Positions 47,121 to 56,448 of a stretch of 64,000 bases of DNA are shown in pieces. Location: positions 217,382 through 281,381 of the forward strand of contig CAWBCI010000031.1 of assembly GCA_963787195.1 (NCBI GenBank), given 5' to 3'. The stretch is from CAWBCI01 sp963787195. Lineage in GTDB: Bacteria; Bacteroidota; Bacteroidia; Bacteroidales; JAGOPY01. Positions within the stretch are counted from its first letter, which is position 1. Each line of letters opens with the position of its first letter. The notes under the pieces were generated by a model that was not told the origin of the DNA, did not search any database, and saw only the letters and a program-made list of their open reading frames with translations. The translations under genes were made by a program, and so were the position numbers.

Positions 47121-47152
47121 TTTAGCAATCCGCGCATCTTGTCGTATCTTTG
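47121..47152 (+). promoter_or_regulatory. Upstream promoter candidate for the surface-protein cluster
   Basis: TTTAG at 47121-47125, 19 nt, then TATCTTTG at 47145-47152. The -7 box is a perfect TAnnTTTG; the -33 box is weaker. Confidence 0.4.
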
Positions 47153-47265
47153 GAAAGATTTTTTGGGATTAATTACTCTATCAGACTAGGCTGAGTCACT
47201 CGTAAATTTTCTCTCTTCTGAATATTGCATTTTCAGAACGAACACTAGAAATATTTATATTATCA

Positions 47266-47297
47266 TTTGCTTTTTATGTATAATTATTCTAAGTTTG
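47266..47297 (+). promoter_or_regulatory. Best promoter candidate for the surface-protein cluster
   Basis: TTTG at 47266-47269, 20 nt, then TAAGTTTG at 47290-47297: an exact match to both Bacteroidota boxes with near-canonical spacing. The start codon of the modular protein is at 47442. Confidence 0.6.
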
Positions 47298-47441
47298 CAT
47301 TAATTGGATGGAATTGGGAAAAAGATATACCCCTTAACTGCCCATACTTACTACTTACGCCAACCTGCTCAAGCCTGTCTTTACCCTGTACTTTATATTA
47401 CTTAGATAACCAACATTTATTATTAATTAAATTTAATTATT

Positions 47442-50400
47442 ATGGAAACAAATTACAAAGTGAAACACAAACGCATGCTGCTACCTATAAAGCAGTTGCT
47501 GCTGTTGACAGCTATGGTCCTGTTTGGACTGAGCAGCTTCGCTCAGGCCAGTAAGACTGTTAGGGCTGCCAATGATCAGCAATTGCTTGAGGCTATGGAA
47601 AACCCCTCAGTACATGTCATTGTACTGGATGCTGGTTATTACGCTTATGCAGACCACTATTATGAAGCGGGAACCAAAGTCATTAAAGGAACACATGGAA
47701 ATAACGAGATTGATGCTCAATGTACTTATACCATTCAGCCATTACCTCAATGTTTTCCGATAGGAGCAACTTCAGTTAATGATACTGCAACTGCAGGTAC
47801 AATTGGTGGAGTGGGAGTTACATGTCCACCGGATAATTCCGGTAAATGGACGGTTGCCAGCCAACCTGTTGGAAGTACAGTCAATTATCAGAGTGATTCT
47901 ACAAACTACGTTCTATATTTTGATGTTGACACACCGGGTTCTTATTTAATGAAATATACCTGGCCTTCACCTTGGAATACCTATGCTCAAACAGAATATT
48001 TCTTCTATGGAGCACCGGAAATTCAGAATTTATCTGCTTTACCCGTTTGCGGCCTTACCACTCAGGTAGATTTTACCTATACCAGTGGTTATGATGATCC
48101 TTACGCGGTTGTTAGCTGGACTCTGAATGACGTTCCGGTTAACCTCCCAGCTGTGCAAGCAGATATTGACAACACCTTTGATCTCACTGTTCCTTCATGT
48201 GGAATATATAAATTAAAAGTAACCGTTACACCTACCCGTTGTGATCCGGTTTCTGATTCAATTATGGTAACTTTCAACTGTGAACCTACTGCTAATGCAG
48301 GTGAGGATATGGAAGTCTGTAATGATATGTGTGTTTCACTTGTGGGTTCAAGTGGTTTGGGTCCTGATTCCCAACAACCCGGATATGCCGTATCGTGGAA
48401 CATGCTCAGCGGACCGGCAGGACACGCACTCGCGTTTAGTAATCCGACCGGTGACGAAACCGATGTTTGCCGAGATGACCTTCCTTGTTCTTATGGATGG
48501 TACGAGGTTACCTATGAAGTGGTTAATGGAGAATGTACCGATAAGGATACCATGAATCTGTACTTCGATGAACTACCTATGGCTAATGCCGGGCTTGATT
48601 TTTCGATGTGCTGGACAAGCGGTCCTGTAACTTTGGATGCGGTGCCATTTGACTATTGCGTAACTAACTATATCCCTGCAAACCGCGGAGGTATGTGGAC
48701 AGCAGCCGCAGGAAATCCGGCAGATGTTATGTTCTCCGATGAAACAATGTATAATTCCAGTTTCACACCGATCGATAATCCGGTAGCAGATGCTCCCAAT
48801 TGTCCTTATGGAGTTTATAAATTCTATTGGACTGAAACAAACGGAAGTTGTACAAATACGGATTCAGTGCTTGTTACTCTGTATGAGCAACCAGTTGCAA
48901 ATGCCGGTGAAAATCAGGCATATTGCTATTATGAAGGTGATATCAATCTCGAAGCTATCCCCTATGCATATTGTACTGATGGAAATCCAAGCCATCATTG
49001 GATTCAACTAAGCGGACCTGAAGCTACCATAAATAGTCCTTCAGAATATATAACCACTGTTACTCCGATAGACCCGGATTGTATATTCGGAACTTATGAA
49101 TTCAGATTTTATGAGATCAATGGAGACTGTATTGATAGCTCCGATGTCAGTGTGCGTCTAGATGAACCTCCAACAGCAATTGCCGGAGCTGACCAGACAT
49201 TATGCTATTCAGACGGACCTATTAGTATTATGGCTACACCTTTCGTGTATTGCTCTGATGCCAATGGAATTACCAGGACTGGAGCATGGAGTTTAACTTC
49301 AGGCCCAGCTAATGTCAATGTTACTTTTGATGACGCCGGCAATCCAGAAACGAATTTCACCCCGGATGGCGCATGTGTTTACGGACAGTATCAGTTAACA
49401 TGGACCGAAACTAATGGGCTATTGTTCTGACGCAGCAAGCACTATGGTTACCCTTTATGAGCAACCTATGGCCGATGCAGGTGAAGATATGGAATTTTGC
49501 ATGGATAAATCATTCAGTATGGAGCTCATAGCTCAATTAGATGCAATCCCATATAGTACTGAATACTGTAGTGCTGCAGTTGATCAAACACGCTATGGCC
49601 AATGGACCAAGACTTGCGGACCCGGACTCGTTGAATTCTCTGATGTAAACGATCCGAATGCTACATGCACATGTTGACAGTTATGGTTGCTATTGCTTCG
49701 TTTGGACCGAATATAACGGAGATTGCAATGCCAGTGACACTGTTCATGCTTGCTTCTATGAACATCCCTGGGTAGACATGGATCCTGGTTATTACAGCGC
49801 ATGCGGCGTTGCCCTTCCAGCTGATATCCCACTGTCTTCATTGGGAGCTATGGCTTACACTTACCTGGGTGGCACCAATGTGAACTATGGTGCAACAAAG
49901 TGGGAAATCGTTGAATCACCTTTAGGTTCTAACCCGACAATTTCAGACTCAACTGTTAATGCTACGCTGACAACAGATATGTATGGACATTATGTTCTGA
50001 ATTTCATTGAAATGAACGGTATGGAATCATGCGCGGACACTGTCCAGGGTGTGGATTGACCTATTCCAACAGCCGGTCGCCGACGCTGGTGCAGACGAGT
50101 CAGTTTGTGACTACTGTTATACATTGCAGGCCATGCCTTTCGTCTATGATCAAGGTGCTGTGGCAGCAAACCAGACTGCATACTGGTCCTTCTTTGAAGG
50201 TCCTAATGGAGCTCCGCCCCCCACTATCAGTGATCCTAATGATCCAAACGCCAGCGCATGTATTACAGATGACTGGGTAGGTAGCTATTATGGCGATTAT
50301 ACTTACGTTTGGACTGAAGTGAATGGCACTTGTATCGATTCGGATACAGTGACCATCACCTATAATAAAATGCCGGATCCATTCTGCATAACTTATCAAA

Positions 50401-52196
50401 GCTATTCAGATTGTTATCAGTATTTCAATATTGCACGTAATTTTGATTACGGTGGTACAATCTGTCCGGATAGCTTATTCTATACTTGTGCCGGTGCTTG
50501 TACTAATTTCTACGTACCTAGTGAAGCTCTTGTACAAGGTTGGACTTATGAATGGACAGTTCTTGGACCTAACGGAACTACGATTAATGCACAACCAGGA
50601 TACTATGAAGAAGGTTTTGGCTGGCATTATCCTTCATTAGAAGTGTGCTGGGGAGAATGCTGTGACACAGCCTATATCTATCTCACTATTACCACACCCC
50701 AGGGTTGTGTGAATACCGTAACTTACAAAGCTTTTGTGCACCACAAACCAGATGTAACTTTAACTGGTCCTGATGTAACTGAAGTTGGTTCTACATTTAC
50801 CTATTGCGTACCAGAAAATCCTTGCGGTCTTTATACCTGGGAAGTACAACAATGCGGTCATATTGTTGGTAACGGCGGCGGAAACTGCGTGGATGTTGAA
50901 TGGACCACAGTTGGACAGGGATTAGTCCATGTCTGGGTTCTTGACACTTGCACCGGATGCTGCAACGAAGCTGAGATGACAGTAAATGTACTGCCAACTG
51001 GCTCCTTAGGCGATGCTTCACTCTCTGGTCATGTTTATTATGACAGAATGAGTACCGATGTACCTCTGAATGGTGTTAAAGTTACCCTATGGAATGCCGG
51101 AGTACCCGTCTTTGAAACTTATACCTTTAATGATGTTGAAGGTGGTAACGGACTCGGATACTATGATTTCAATGGAATCAACGGATTAACCAATTTTGGT
51201 GTGACCGCTGAATTCACCGGACCATGGTACGGTGCCAATGCAACCGATGCTTTGGCTATCCAATTGGATGCTGTTGGCTCAACTCCTGGATTCTGGGATG
51301 CCTTATCAGAAGAAGCTGCTGATGTAAATGCAAGCGGTGGAAACAATGCTACCGACGCTCTCTGGGTGATGCAACGTGCTGTCGCACTTGTAACTTATTT
51401 CCCTGCAGGCGACTGGGCATTCTTACCTGGCATGTCAACCACTGCCGGAACATATGATATCTTAACCCTCAACTACGGGGATGTCAACAAGTCAAACAAC
51501 CCGCCATCCACCAAGGATATGCCGGCTATTGACCTGGTTTATGACGGAACTATGAACGTAGTTGCCGGTCAGGAATTCGAACTTCCGATCCGCGTTGCTA
51601 AACCTATGGAACTTGGTGCTGTTACACTGAATTTGAATTACAATGCAAACCTTATCCAGGTTGTAGATGTAAACCAAATCTCAGGAATGGTCACCAACCT
51701 CAGCAATGGAATGGTTAGCGTTGCATGGAGCAGTCTGAACCCAATGAGCCTGAATGACAATGATGCCATTTTGGTCCTGAAAGTTAAAGCTTTAGGCGAA
51801 GTTAATGCAAGCCAGGATCTGTTCAGCATCTCGAATGGTTCTGAACTGGCTGATGCACATGCTAATGTTTACACTGATGTTAAACTGAAAGCATTCGGCA
51901 TTACAACCGACCCGGTTGCAACCGACTATTTCCTCAGCTATAACAGGCCAAATCCATTTAATACCAACACTCAAATCGAATATACCATGCCTGAAAACGG
52001 TAAGGTTAAATTGAGTGTAATGGATCTTCTCGGACAAACAATTTCTGTCCTGGTCGATGCTTCTCAGTCAGCAGGTTCCTATACTGTCGATTTCAATGGC
52101 AGCAAGCTGGCTCCGGGAGTATATATCTACAAGATTGTTGTCCAGGGTGAAACCCGCGACTTCATCGAAACCAGAAGAATGGTTATCTCTCATTAA
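47442..52196 (+). CDS. Giant T9SS-exported modular protein: PKD-like Cys-rich repeats, dockerin-like and cohesin-like modules, three frameshifts
   Basis: A 1583-residue protein after correction, with a signal peptide (LLLLTAMVLFGLSSFAQ). Seven 90-110-residue Ig/PKD-like modules (48.28-50.39 kb) start with xAxAGxDxxxC and end with W-x-E-x-N-G-x-C-x-x-x-D-x-V; two further Cys-rich modules follow. Next comes a dockerin-like region (51.23-51.51 kb, NATDALAIQ, ADVNASGGNNATDALWVMQR, YGDVNKSNN), a cohesin-like module (51.53-51.90 kb, VVAGQEFELPIRVAKPMELG) and a T9SS type A sorting domain (NRPNPFNTNTQIEYTMPENG) to the end. One extra base each near 49417 (GGG), 49672 and 50048 (GGG) splits the frame; removing them restores TNGYCSDAAST, CTVDSYGCYCF and VQVWIDLFQQPV. 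I infer a surface structural or adhesive role; no enzymatic domain is visible. Confidence 0.85.
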
Positions 52197-52207
52197 TATT
52201 ATAAATA

Positions 52208-52240
52208 CCGAAGAGGGGAATCTCTCCCCTCTTCGGTTTT
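52208..52240 (+). terminator. Rho-independent terminator after the giant modular gene
   Basis: A perfect 11-bp stem CCGAAGAGGGG (52208-52218) with CCCCTCTTCGG (52226-52236), 7-nt loop, then TTTT. The next gene may therefore have its own promoter or depend on readthrough. Confidence 0.88.
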
Positions 52241-52306
52241 CTAATTATTCTTGACTCAGATTCGACAAGAAGTCAGCCTTTAGTGAAATTTATCAGGCAA
52301 CTAACA

Positions 52307-54016
52307 ATGCGATTTAAATTATCCTTATTACTTATTATCCTGATCGTTTCAATTTCAATGAAAGCACAAACAGCCACCGCCAAACTTGACACCCTGACAA
52401 CCTGCCCGGTTGATACAGTATTGGTGCCGCTGAATGTGACCAATTTTATTGATATAGGCGCCATGTCCATTTACATCCATTTCGATACAAATACAACGAC
52501 TTTCATTTCACTGCAAAACATTTCACCTTTGCTCACCAGCGGTCTTGCGGTAAATGTCTTTAACAGTCAGGTCGCGATTGCTTACAGCAGTCTGACCCCT
52601 TTCACATTAAACAGCGGATTATTATTCGATCTTAAATTTGTTTACCTTTCTGATTCTACTGATCTCGATTTTACTCCTGAAACAGAAATTGCAAATAGCA
52701 ATCTTGAGACCCTTCCACTGAATACATATAATGGCAAGATATACTCCGGAATTTCTATCATACAACAACCCGATAGCGTTCAGGCTTATCCTGATTCGGA
52801 TGTTAGTTTCAGTGTGATGGCCAGTGGAAACGATGCTTTTCTCTGGCAGGAAAACAGCGGTTCTGGCTGGACCGATTTATCAAATTCAGCTACTTATACT
52901 GGTGTAAACACATCAGTATTGACCATACATTCCGTTCCTTTAGGCTTTAGTGGAAATTTATATCGCTGTATTCTCTCTCTGGGCGATTGCCAGGAATTTT
53001 CCGGCATCGGACTCCTTGAAGTAAATACAGCATATCCTGTTGCGACTCTTGGGCAAATTTCATCCTGCCCGGAAACTGAGGTTCTCGAACCACTTTTTGC
53101 CGGTGACTTTTACGACGTGATGCAATTTACCTTCAATATTAGTTTTGACACCAATTCACTTCATTATATATCCCTGCAAAATATTTATCCGGATCTGCTC
53201 AGCGGCACTATAAGCGTTGAAACTCTTTCAGGCAATCCGGGAATCACAATACATTATACCAATACCCAGGCCATTAACATAATCAGTGGAAAATTATTCG
53301 ACATTTCCCTGGATTATAGCGGACAAAACCAATCGTTTGATTTTGTCTCTGGCACTCAAGTTTTAAATTCTCAGTTAAATCCTATCAATATTACCCTGAC
53401 CAATGGCCAGCTTATTGAATATCCCCTTCCTGTAATAACTCAACAAGCTCAGAATACTACCGTTACAGAAGGTTTTGACGCGTATTTTTCAGTTTTAAGT
53501 GCAGATGCAAGTTCATTTCAATGGTTTGAAAGTCAGGATGATGGTGCTACCTGGACTATTTTGACAAATTTCAACCCTTATTATAATACCAATACAGATC
53601 AGCTGACAATTTCACCGGTATCCCTTTCGATGGATGCTTATAGATATAAATGCCAAATATGGAATGACAACTGCAATATATTTTCTGATGAAGCTGTCTT
53701 ATATGTCGACAGTGTAGTTGGAATACAAGAAATTAATAAAGGGAAAGCGGAAATAGATTTGAGCCCGAACCCTTTGAATGATTATATAAATGTGAGATTA
53801 ACCAACTTTGCGGAAGGTGAGATCAATATTACTTTTTATAATTCTTTAGGTATTAAAGTTTTTGAAATAAATCAATTAAATCCGGTAGCAATAGAAAGTC
53901 AGACTTTGCGATTTTATCTGCCTGAACTTGTTCCCGGAATATATATCTGTCGCATTAATCAGAAATACGGAAATGAGGAAAGTGTATTTCGGAAAAAGTT
54001 TATCAAGTCACAATAG
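52307..54016 (+). CDS. T9SS-exported protein with two cohesin-like and two Ig-like modules
   Basis: A 569-residue secreted protein with a signal peptide (MRFKLSLLLIILIVSISMKAQ); ATG 52307 is preferred over a GTG at 52283. Module order: cohesin-like 1 (residues about 22-140, CPVDTVLVPLNVTNFIDIGA, IYIHFDTNTTTFISL), Ig-like 1 (IIQQPDSVQAYPDSDVSFSV, about 145-235), cohesin-like 2 (about 240-365, PETEVLEPLFAGDFYDVMQF, ISFDTNSLHYISL), Ig-like 2 (ITQQAQNTTVTEGFDAYFSV), and a T9SS sorting domain (LSPNPLNDYINVRL, PGIYICRINQK). The two cohesin-like units share the FDTN-x-x-x-I/F-I-S-L pattern, an internal duplication. It could be a surface-anchored receptor for dockerin partners; no binding data. Confidence 0.82.
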   Translation: MRFKLSLLLIILIVSISMKAQTATAKLDTLTTCPVDTVLVPLNVTNFIDIGAMSIYIHFDTNTTTFISLQNISPLLTSGLAVNVFNSQVAIAYSSLTPFTLNSGLLFDLKFVYLSDSTDLDFTPETEIANSNLETLPLNTYNGKIYSGISIIQQPDSVQAYPDSDVSFSVMASGNDAFLWQENSGSGWTDLSNSATYTGVNTSVLTIHSVPLGFSGNLYRCILSLGDCQEFSGIGLLEVNTAYPVATLGQISSCPETEVLEPLFAGDFYDVMQFTFNISFDTNSLHYISLQNIYPDLLSGTISVETLSGNPGITIHYTNTQAINIISGKLFDISLDYSGQNQSFDFVSGTQVLNSQLNPINITLTNGQLIEYPLPVITQQAQNTTVTEGFDAYFSVLSADASSFQWFESQDDGATWTILTNFNPYYNTNTDQLTISPVSLSMDAYRYKCQIWNDNCNIFSDEAVLYVDSVVGIQEINKGKAEIDLSPNPLNDYINVRLTNFAEGEINITFYNSLGIKVFEINQLNPVAIESQTLRFYLPELVPGIYICRINQKYGNEESVFRKKFIKSQ

Positions 54017-54098
54017 ACAAATGATATACTTAATTAATGACATAGAAAAGGTTGAAAATGGAACCAATTATCATAGTAAATAATTAAAATTAAATGAT

Positions 54099-56378
54099 AT
54101 GAATAAGAAAATTTACCTTTTATTATGCGTGCTGCTGGCCTGGTCATTCAGTTTGAAATCTCAAACAGCTCAAATTGGGTCTATCACAGCGAATCCTGGG
54201 GACAATGTTTCATTTGATATAAATGTTGCAGATTTTCCGGGGGATGTTGGTGCGATTTCATTATTTATAGGTTATGACCCGAATGTGCTGACATTTAATG
54301 GAGCCACAAATGGCACTATTAGCGGTTTCATTGTAAATAATATGACTGGTGCAAGTAAGGTCGGTATCCAATGGGTTGAACCGAATCTCAACGGACAGGC
54401 CATTGACGGAGTTCTCTTAACACTGAATTTCACCTATAATGCCCTTGGAGGGACAGCTGATGTTACCTTCGACGGAGGCTGTGAATTCAGCGATATCAAC
54501 TTGAATTCGCTTACTGTGGCTTATACTAACGGAAGCATAGGCCCGAATGCAGGCGTTGCTACGATAACGATCGGGGATTCTCTGGCTAGCCCCGGCCCTA
54601 TTAGCATGAATGTGGATGCAGCAAACCTTCCAACCGATGTTGCGGCTATTACATTCTATGTTCAATATGATAATACTGTCCTTTCATTCGATGGTACTAC
54701 CTTGGTAACCCTAGCAAGTAAAGGTTCTTTCGTAGCTAATGCAAACAATGGTGTCATCACAGTTACCTGGTTCGATTTCAGCCAGGGCTGGGACCTTAAT
54801 GGAACATTACTTAAACTCAATTTCACTTATTCCAGTGGTTCAAGTGATCTTACTTTTATAAACCAAAATAACCAGGTAAATATTGCAACATTTGGTCTAT
54901 TGGATGTCACAACTTCATTTAATAGTGGAAGTGTAAAATCGGCTGCATCAGCTTTATCCCTGAAAATAGAAGATATTACCGCTTTGCCGGGACAGGATGT
55001 GTCATTCGATATCACTTCCAACGGATTCATAAACCCTATAGGAAGTGTATCTCTGAAAATTGGATTTGATCCAAACAGCCTTTCCTTTATGGGCGTCACA
55101 CCTGGAGATATTTCACCGCTTGCGAACGTTAATCCTGCTGGAGTACTCAATATTGAATGGTATGATAATAATGGTGTAAGTCTAACATCTGTGCTTATGT
55201 CTCTGAATTTTCATTATAATGTAGGTCAGGGACCGGTCGTCTTTAATGGAGGTTGCGAAATCGCCGACCCCGCTGCCAATGTTTTGCAGGTTCAATATTT
55301 GGATGGAAGTATTACCCAGGGAATAGATACCACTATGGCTGTAATCCCAAGTAAAACCGGCACAGTTGGACAAACAATCTCCTTCCCTGTACTGGTTTCA
55401 TATTTCCCTGCAAATACCGGGGCTATCTCATTATTTATCGGATATGATAACAATGTTTTGAATTTTACCGGAACTACCCCGGGAACTATTTCAGGATATT
55501 TTGCAAACAATATGCCTGCCACTTCACAAATAGGTGTACAATGGTATAATACTGCAGGTATGGATATCAGCCCGAATCCCGGCGATACATTGTTAATGCT
55601 GAACTTCACCTACCTTGGCGGTAATTGCGACATCACATTTGATAATGGATGTGAGTTCGCCGAGAATGACCTGGATCCGATCTATGTATCCTACTTTAAC
55701 GGTGGGGTTGTTTCAGGAACTAAATTAAATATAAAGGTATTCCTTGAAGGACCTTTCAGTGGTGGAACTATGACCACAACTCTCAGTACCGCAGGATATA
55801 TTCCTTTAGCACAACCATATAATGTTGCACCATGGAATTACTCAGGGACTGAAAGTGTGGCAGTTATGCCGTCAAACGTTGTTGACTGGGTTCTTGTCCA
55901 GATGCGTGAAACTACCGGAGCTGCGGCAACTGCTACTAGTGGAACTGTAGTGGGAACCCGGGCTGGTTTATTGCTCAGTGATGGAACAATTGTAGATGTG
56001 GATGGAAGCAGTGAACTCTTCTTCCCACAGGTTATTACTAATAATCTTTATGTAGTTGTATATCATAGAAATCATTTAGCCATTATGTCCAGTGCTGCAG
56101 TCACTGAAACTGCTGGGGCATACTCTTATGACTTCACAGTTGCTTTAGGAAATGCTTATAATAATGGACAAAAAGCCCTAACAGGAGGCGTTTACGGATT
56201 ATATACAGCAGATGGTGATGCTAATGGCTTAATTCAGAATCAGGATAAGTTACTTTGGCTTACACAGTTTGGTAGTGCAGGATATCTCAAAGCTGATTAT
56301 GATTTGAATGGTCTAGTTCAAAACCAGGATAAACTTAAATGGTTGCAAAACTTTGGTAAATCTACCCAGATTCCATAA
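54099..56378 (+). CDS. Scaffoldin-like protein: four cohesin-like modules and a C-terminal dockerin, no T9SS sorting domain
   Basis: A 759-residue secreted protein (signal MNKKIYLLLCVLLAWSFSLKS). Four tandem cohesin-like modules occupy about 54.17-54.53, 54.55-54.93, 54.95-55.32 and 55.33-55.71 kb; each has PGD/PGQ-x-V-S-F near its start and Y/F-D-x-N-x-L-x-F in the middle (e.g. FIGYDPNVLTFNG). Modules 1 and 4 are the closest (GAISLFIGYDPN/GAISLFIGYDNN; CEFSD/CEFAE). A domain of about 160 residues follows (VFLEGPFSGGTMTTTLS, VDWVLVQMRE, LYVVVYHRNHLAIM), common in Bacteroidota. The chain ends with two dockerin repeats and GKSTQIP. The lack of a T9SS domain suggests release, or attachment through its dockerin. 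Confidence 0.83.
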   Translation: MNKKIYLLLCVLLAWSFSLKSQTAQIGSITANPGDNVSFDINVADFPGDVGAISLFIGYDPNVLTFNGATNGTISGFIVNNMTGASKVGIQWVEPNLNGQAIDGVLLTLNFTYNALGGTADVTFDGGCEFSDINLNSLTVAYTNGSIGPNAGVATITIGDSLASPGPISMNVDAANLPTDVAAITFYVQYDNTVLSFDGTTLVTLASKGSFVANANNGVITVTWFDFSQGWDLNGTLLKLNFTYSSGSSDLTFINQNNQVNIATFGLLDVTTSFNSGSVKSAASALSLKIEDITALPGQDVSFDITSNGFINPIGSVSLKIGFDPNSLSFMGVTPGDISPLANVNPAGVLNIEWYDNNGVSLTSVLMSLNFHYNVGQGPVVFNGGCEIADPAANVLQVQYLDGSITQGIDTTMAVIPSKTGTVGQTISFPVLVSYFPANTGAISLFIGYDNNVLNFTGTTPGTISGYFANNMPATSQIGVQWYNTAGMDISPNPGDTLLMLNFTYLGGNCDITFDNGCEFAENDLDPIYVSYFNGGVVSGTKLNIKVFLEGPFSGGTMTTTLSTAGYIPLAQPYNVAPWNYSGTESVAVMPSNVVDWVLVQMRETTGAAATATSGTVVGTRAGLLLSDGTIVDVDGSSELFFPQVITNNLYVVVYHRNHLAIMSSAAVTETAGAYSYDFTVALGNAYNNGQKALTGGVYGLYTADGDANGLIQNQDKLLWLTQFGSAGYLKADYDLNGLVQNQDKLKWLQNFGKSTQIP
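56209..56352 (+). repeat. Two dockerin-type calcium-binding repeats
   Basis: Two near-identical F-hand units: DGDANGLIQNQDKLLWL and DYDLNGLVQNQDKLKWL. In each, Asp at positions 1, 3 and 12 and Asn at 5 would coordinate calcium, and the following amphipathic helix carries L/K-W-L. This is the canonical duplicated dockerin architecture. Confidence 0.82.
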
Positions 56379-56448
56379 AAATGACAATTTTGTATTACTA
56401 TTTCGAAAAATTCGTATTAATAGATAAGAAAAATAAAGAATATAAGAT

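Larger units (their letters stand above)
46935..47441 (+). other. 507-bp AT-rich intergenic region with two promoter candidates
   Basis: Lies between the divergent nhaD and the first modular surface-protein gene. No credible gene is seen. It contains two promoter candidates oriented toward the surface-protein gene (47121-47152 and 47266-47297), so the mRNA leader would be about 140 or 280 nt. No riboswitch or tRNA structure was recognised in the leader. Confidence 0.6.

Noticed and set aside
47530..47700. Pectate-lyase-like beta-helix start (LLEAMENP, VIVLDAGYY) in the giant protein
   Set aside because: Only a short stretch resembles such starts; no parallel beta-helix repeats follow, and the chain passes into PKD-like modules.
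47442..52196. Programmed ribosomal frameshifting in the giant modular gene
   Set aside because: The shift sites (GGG, a T after ACA, GGG) lack slippery heptamers, and the same kind of insertion hits housekeeping genes such as priA and nrfD.
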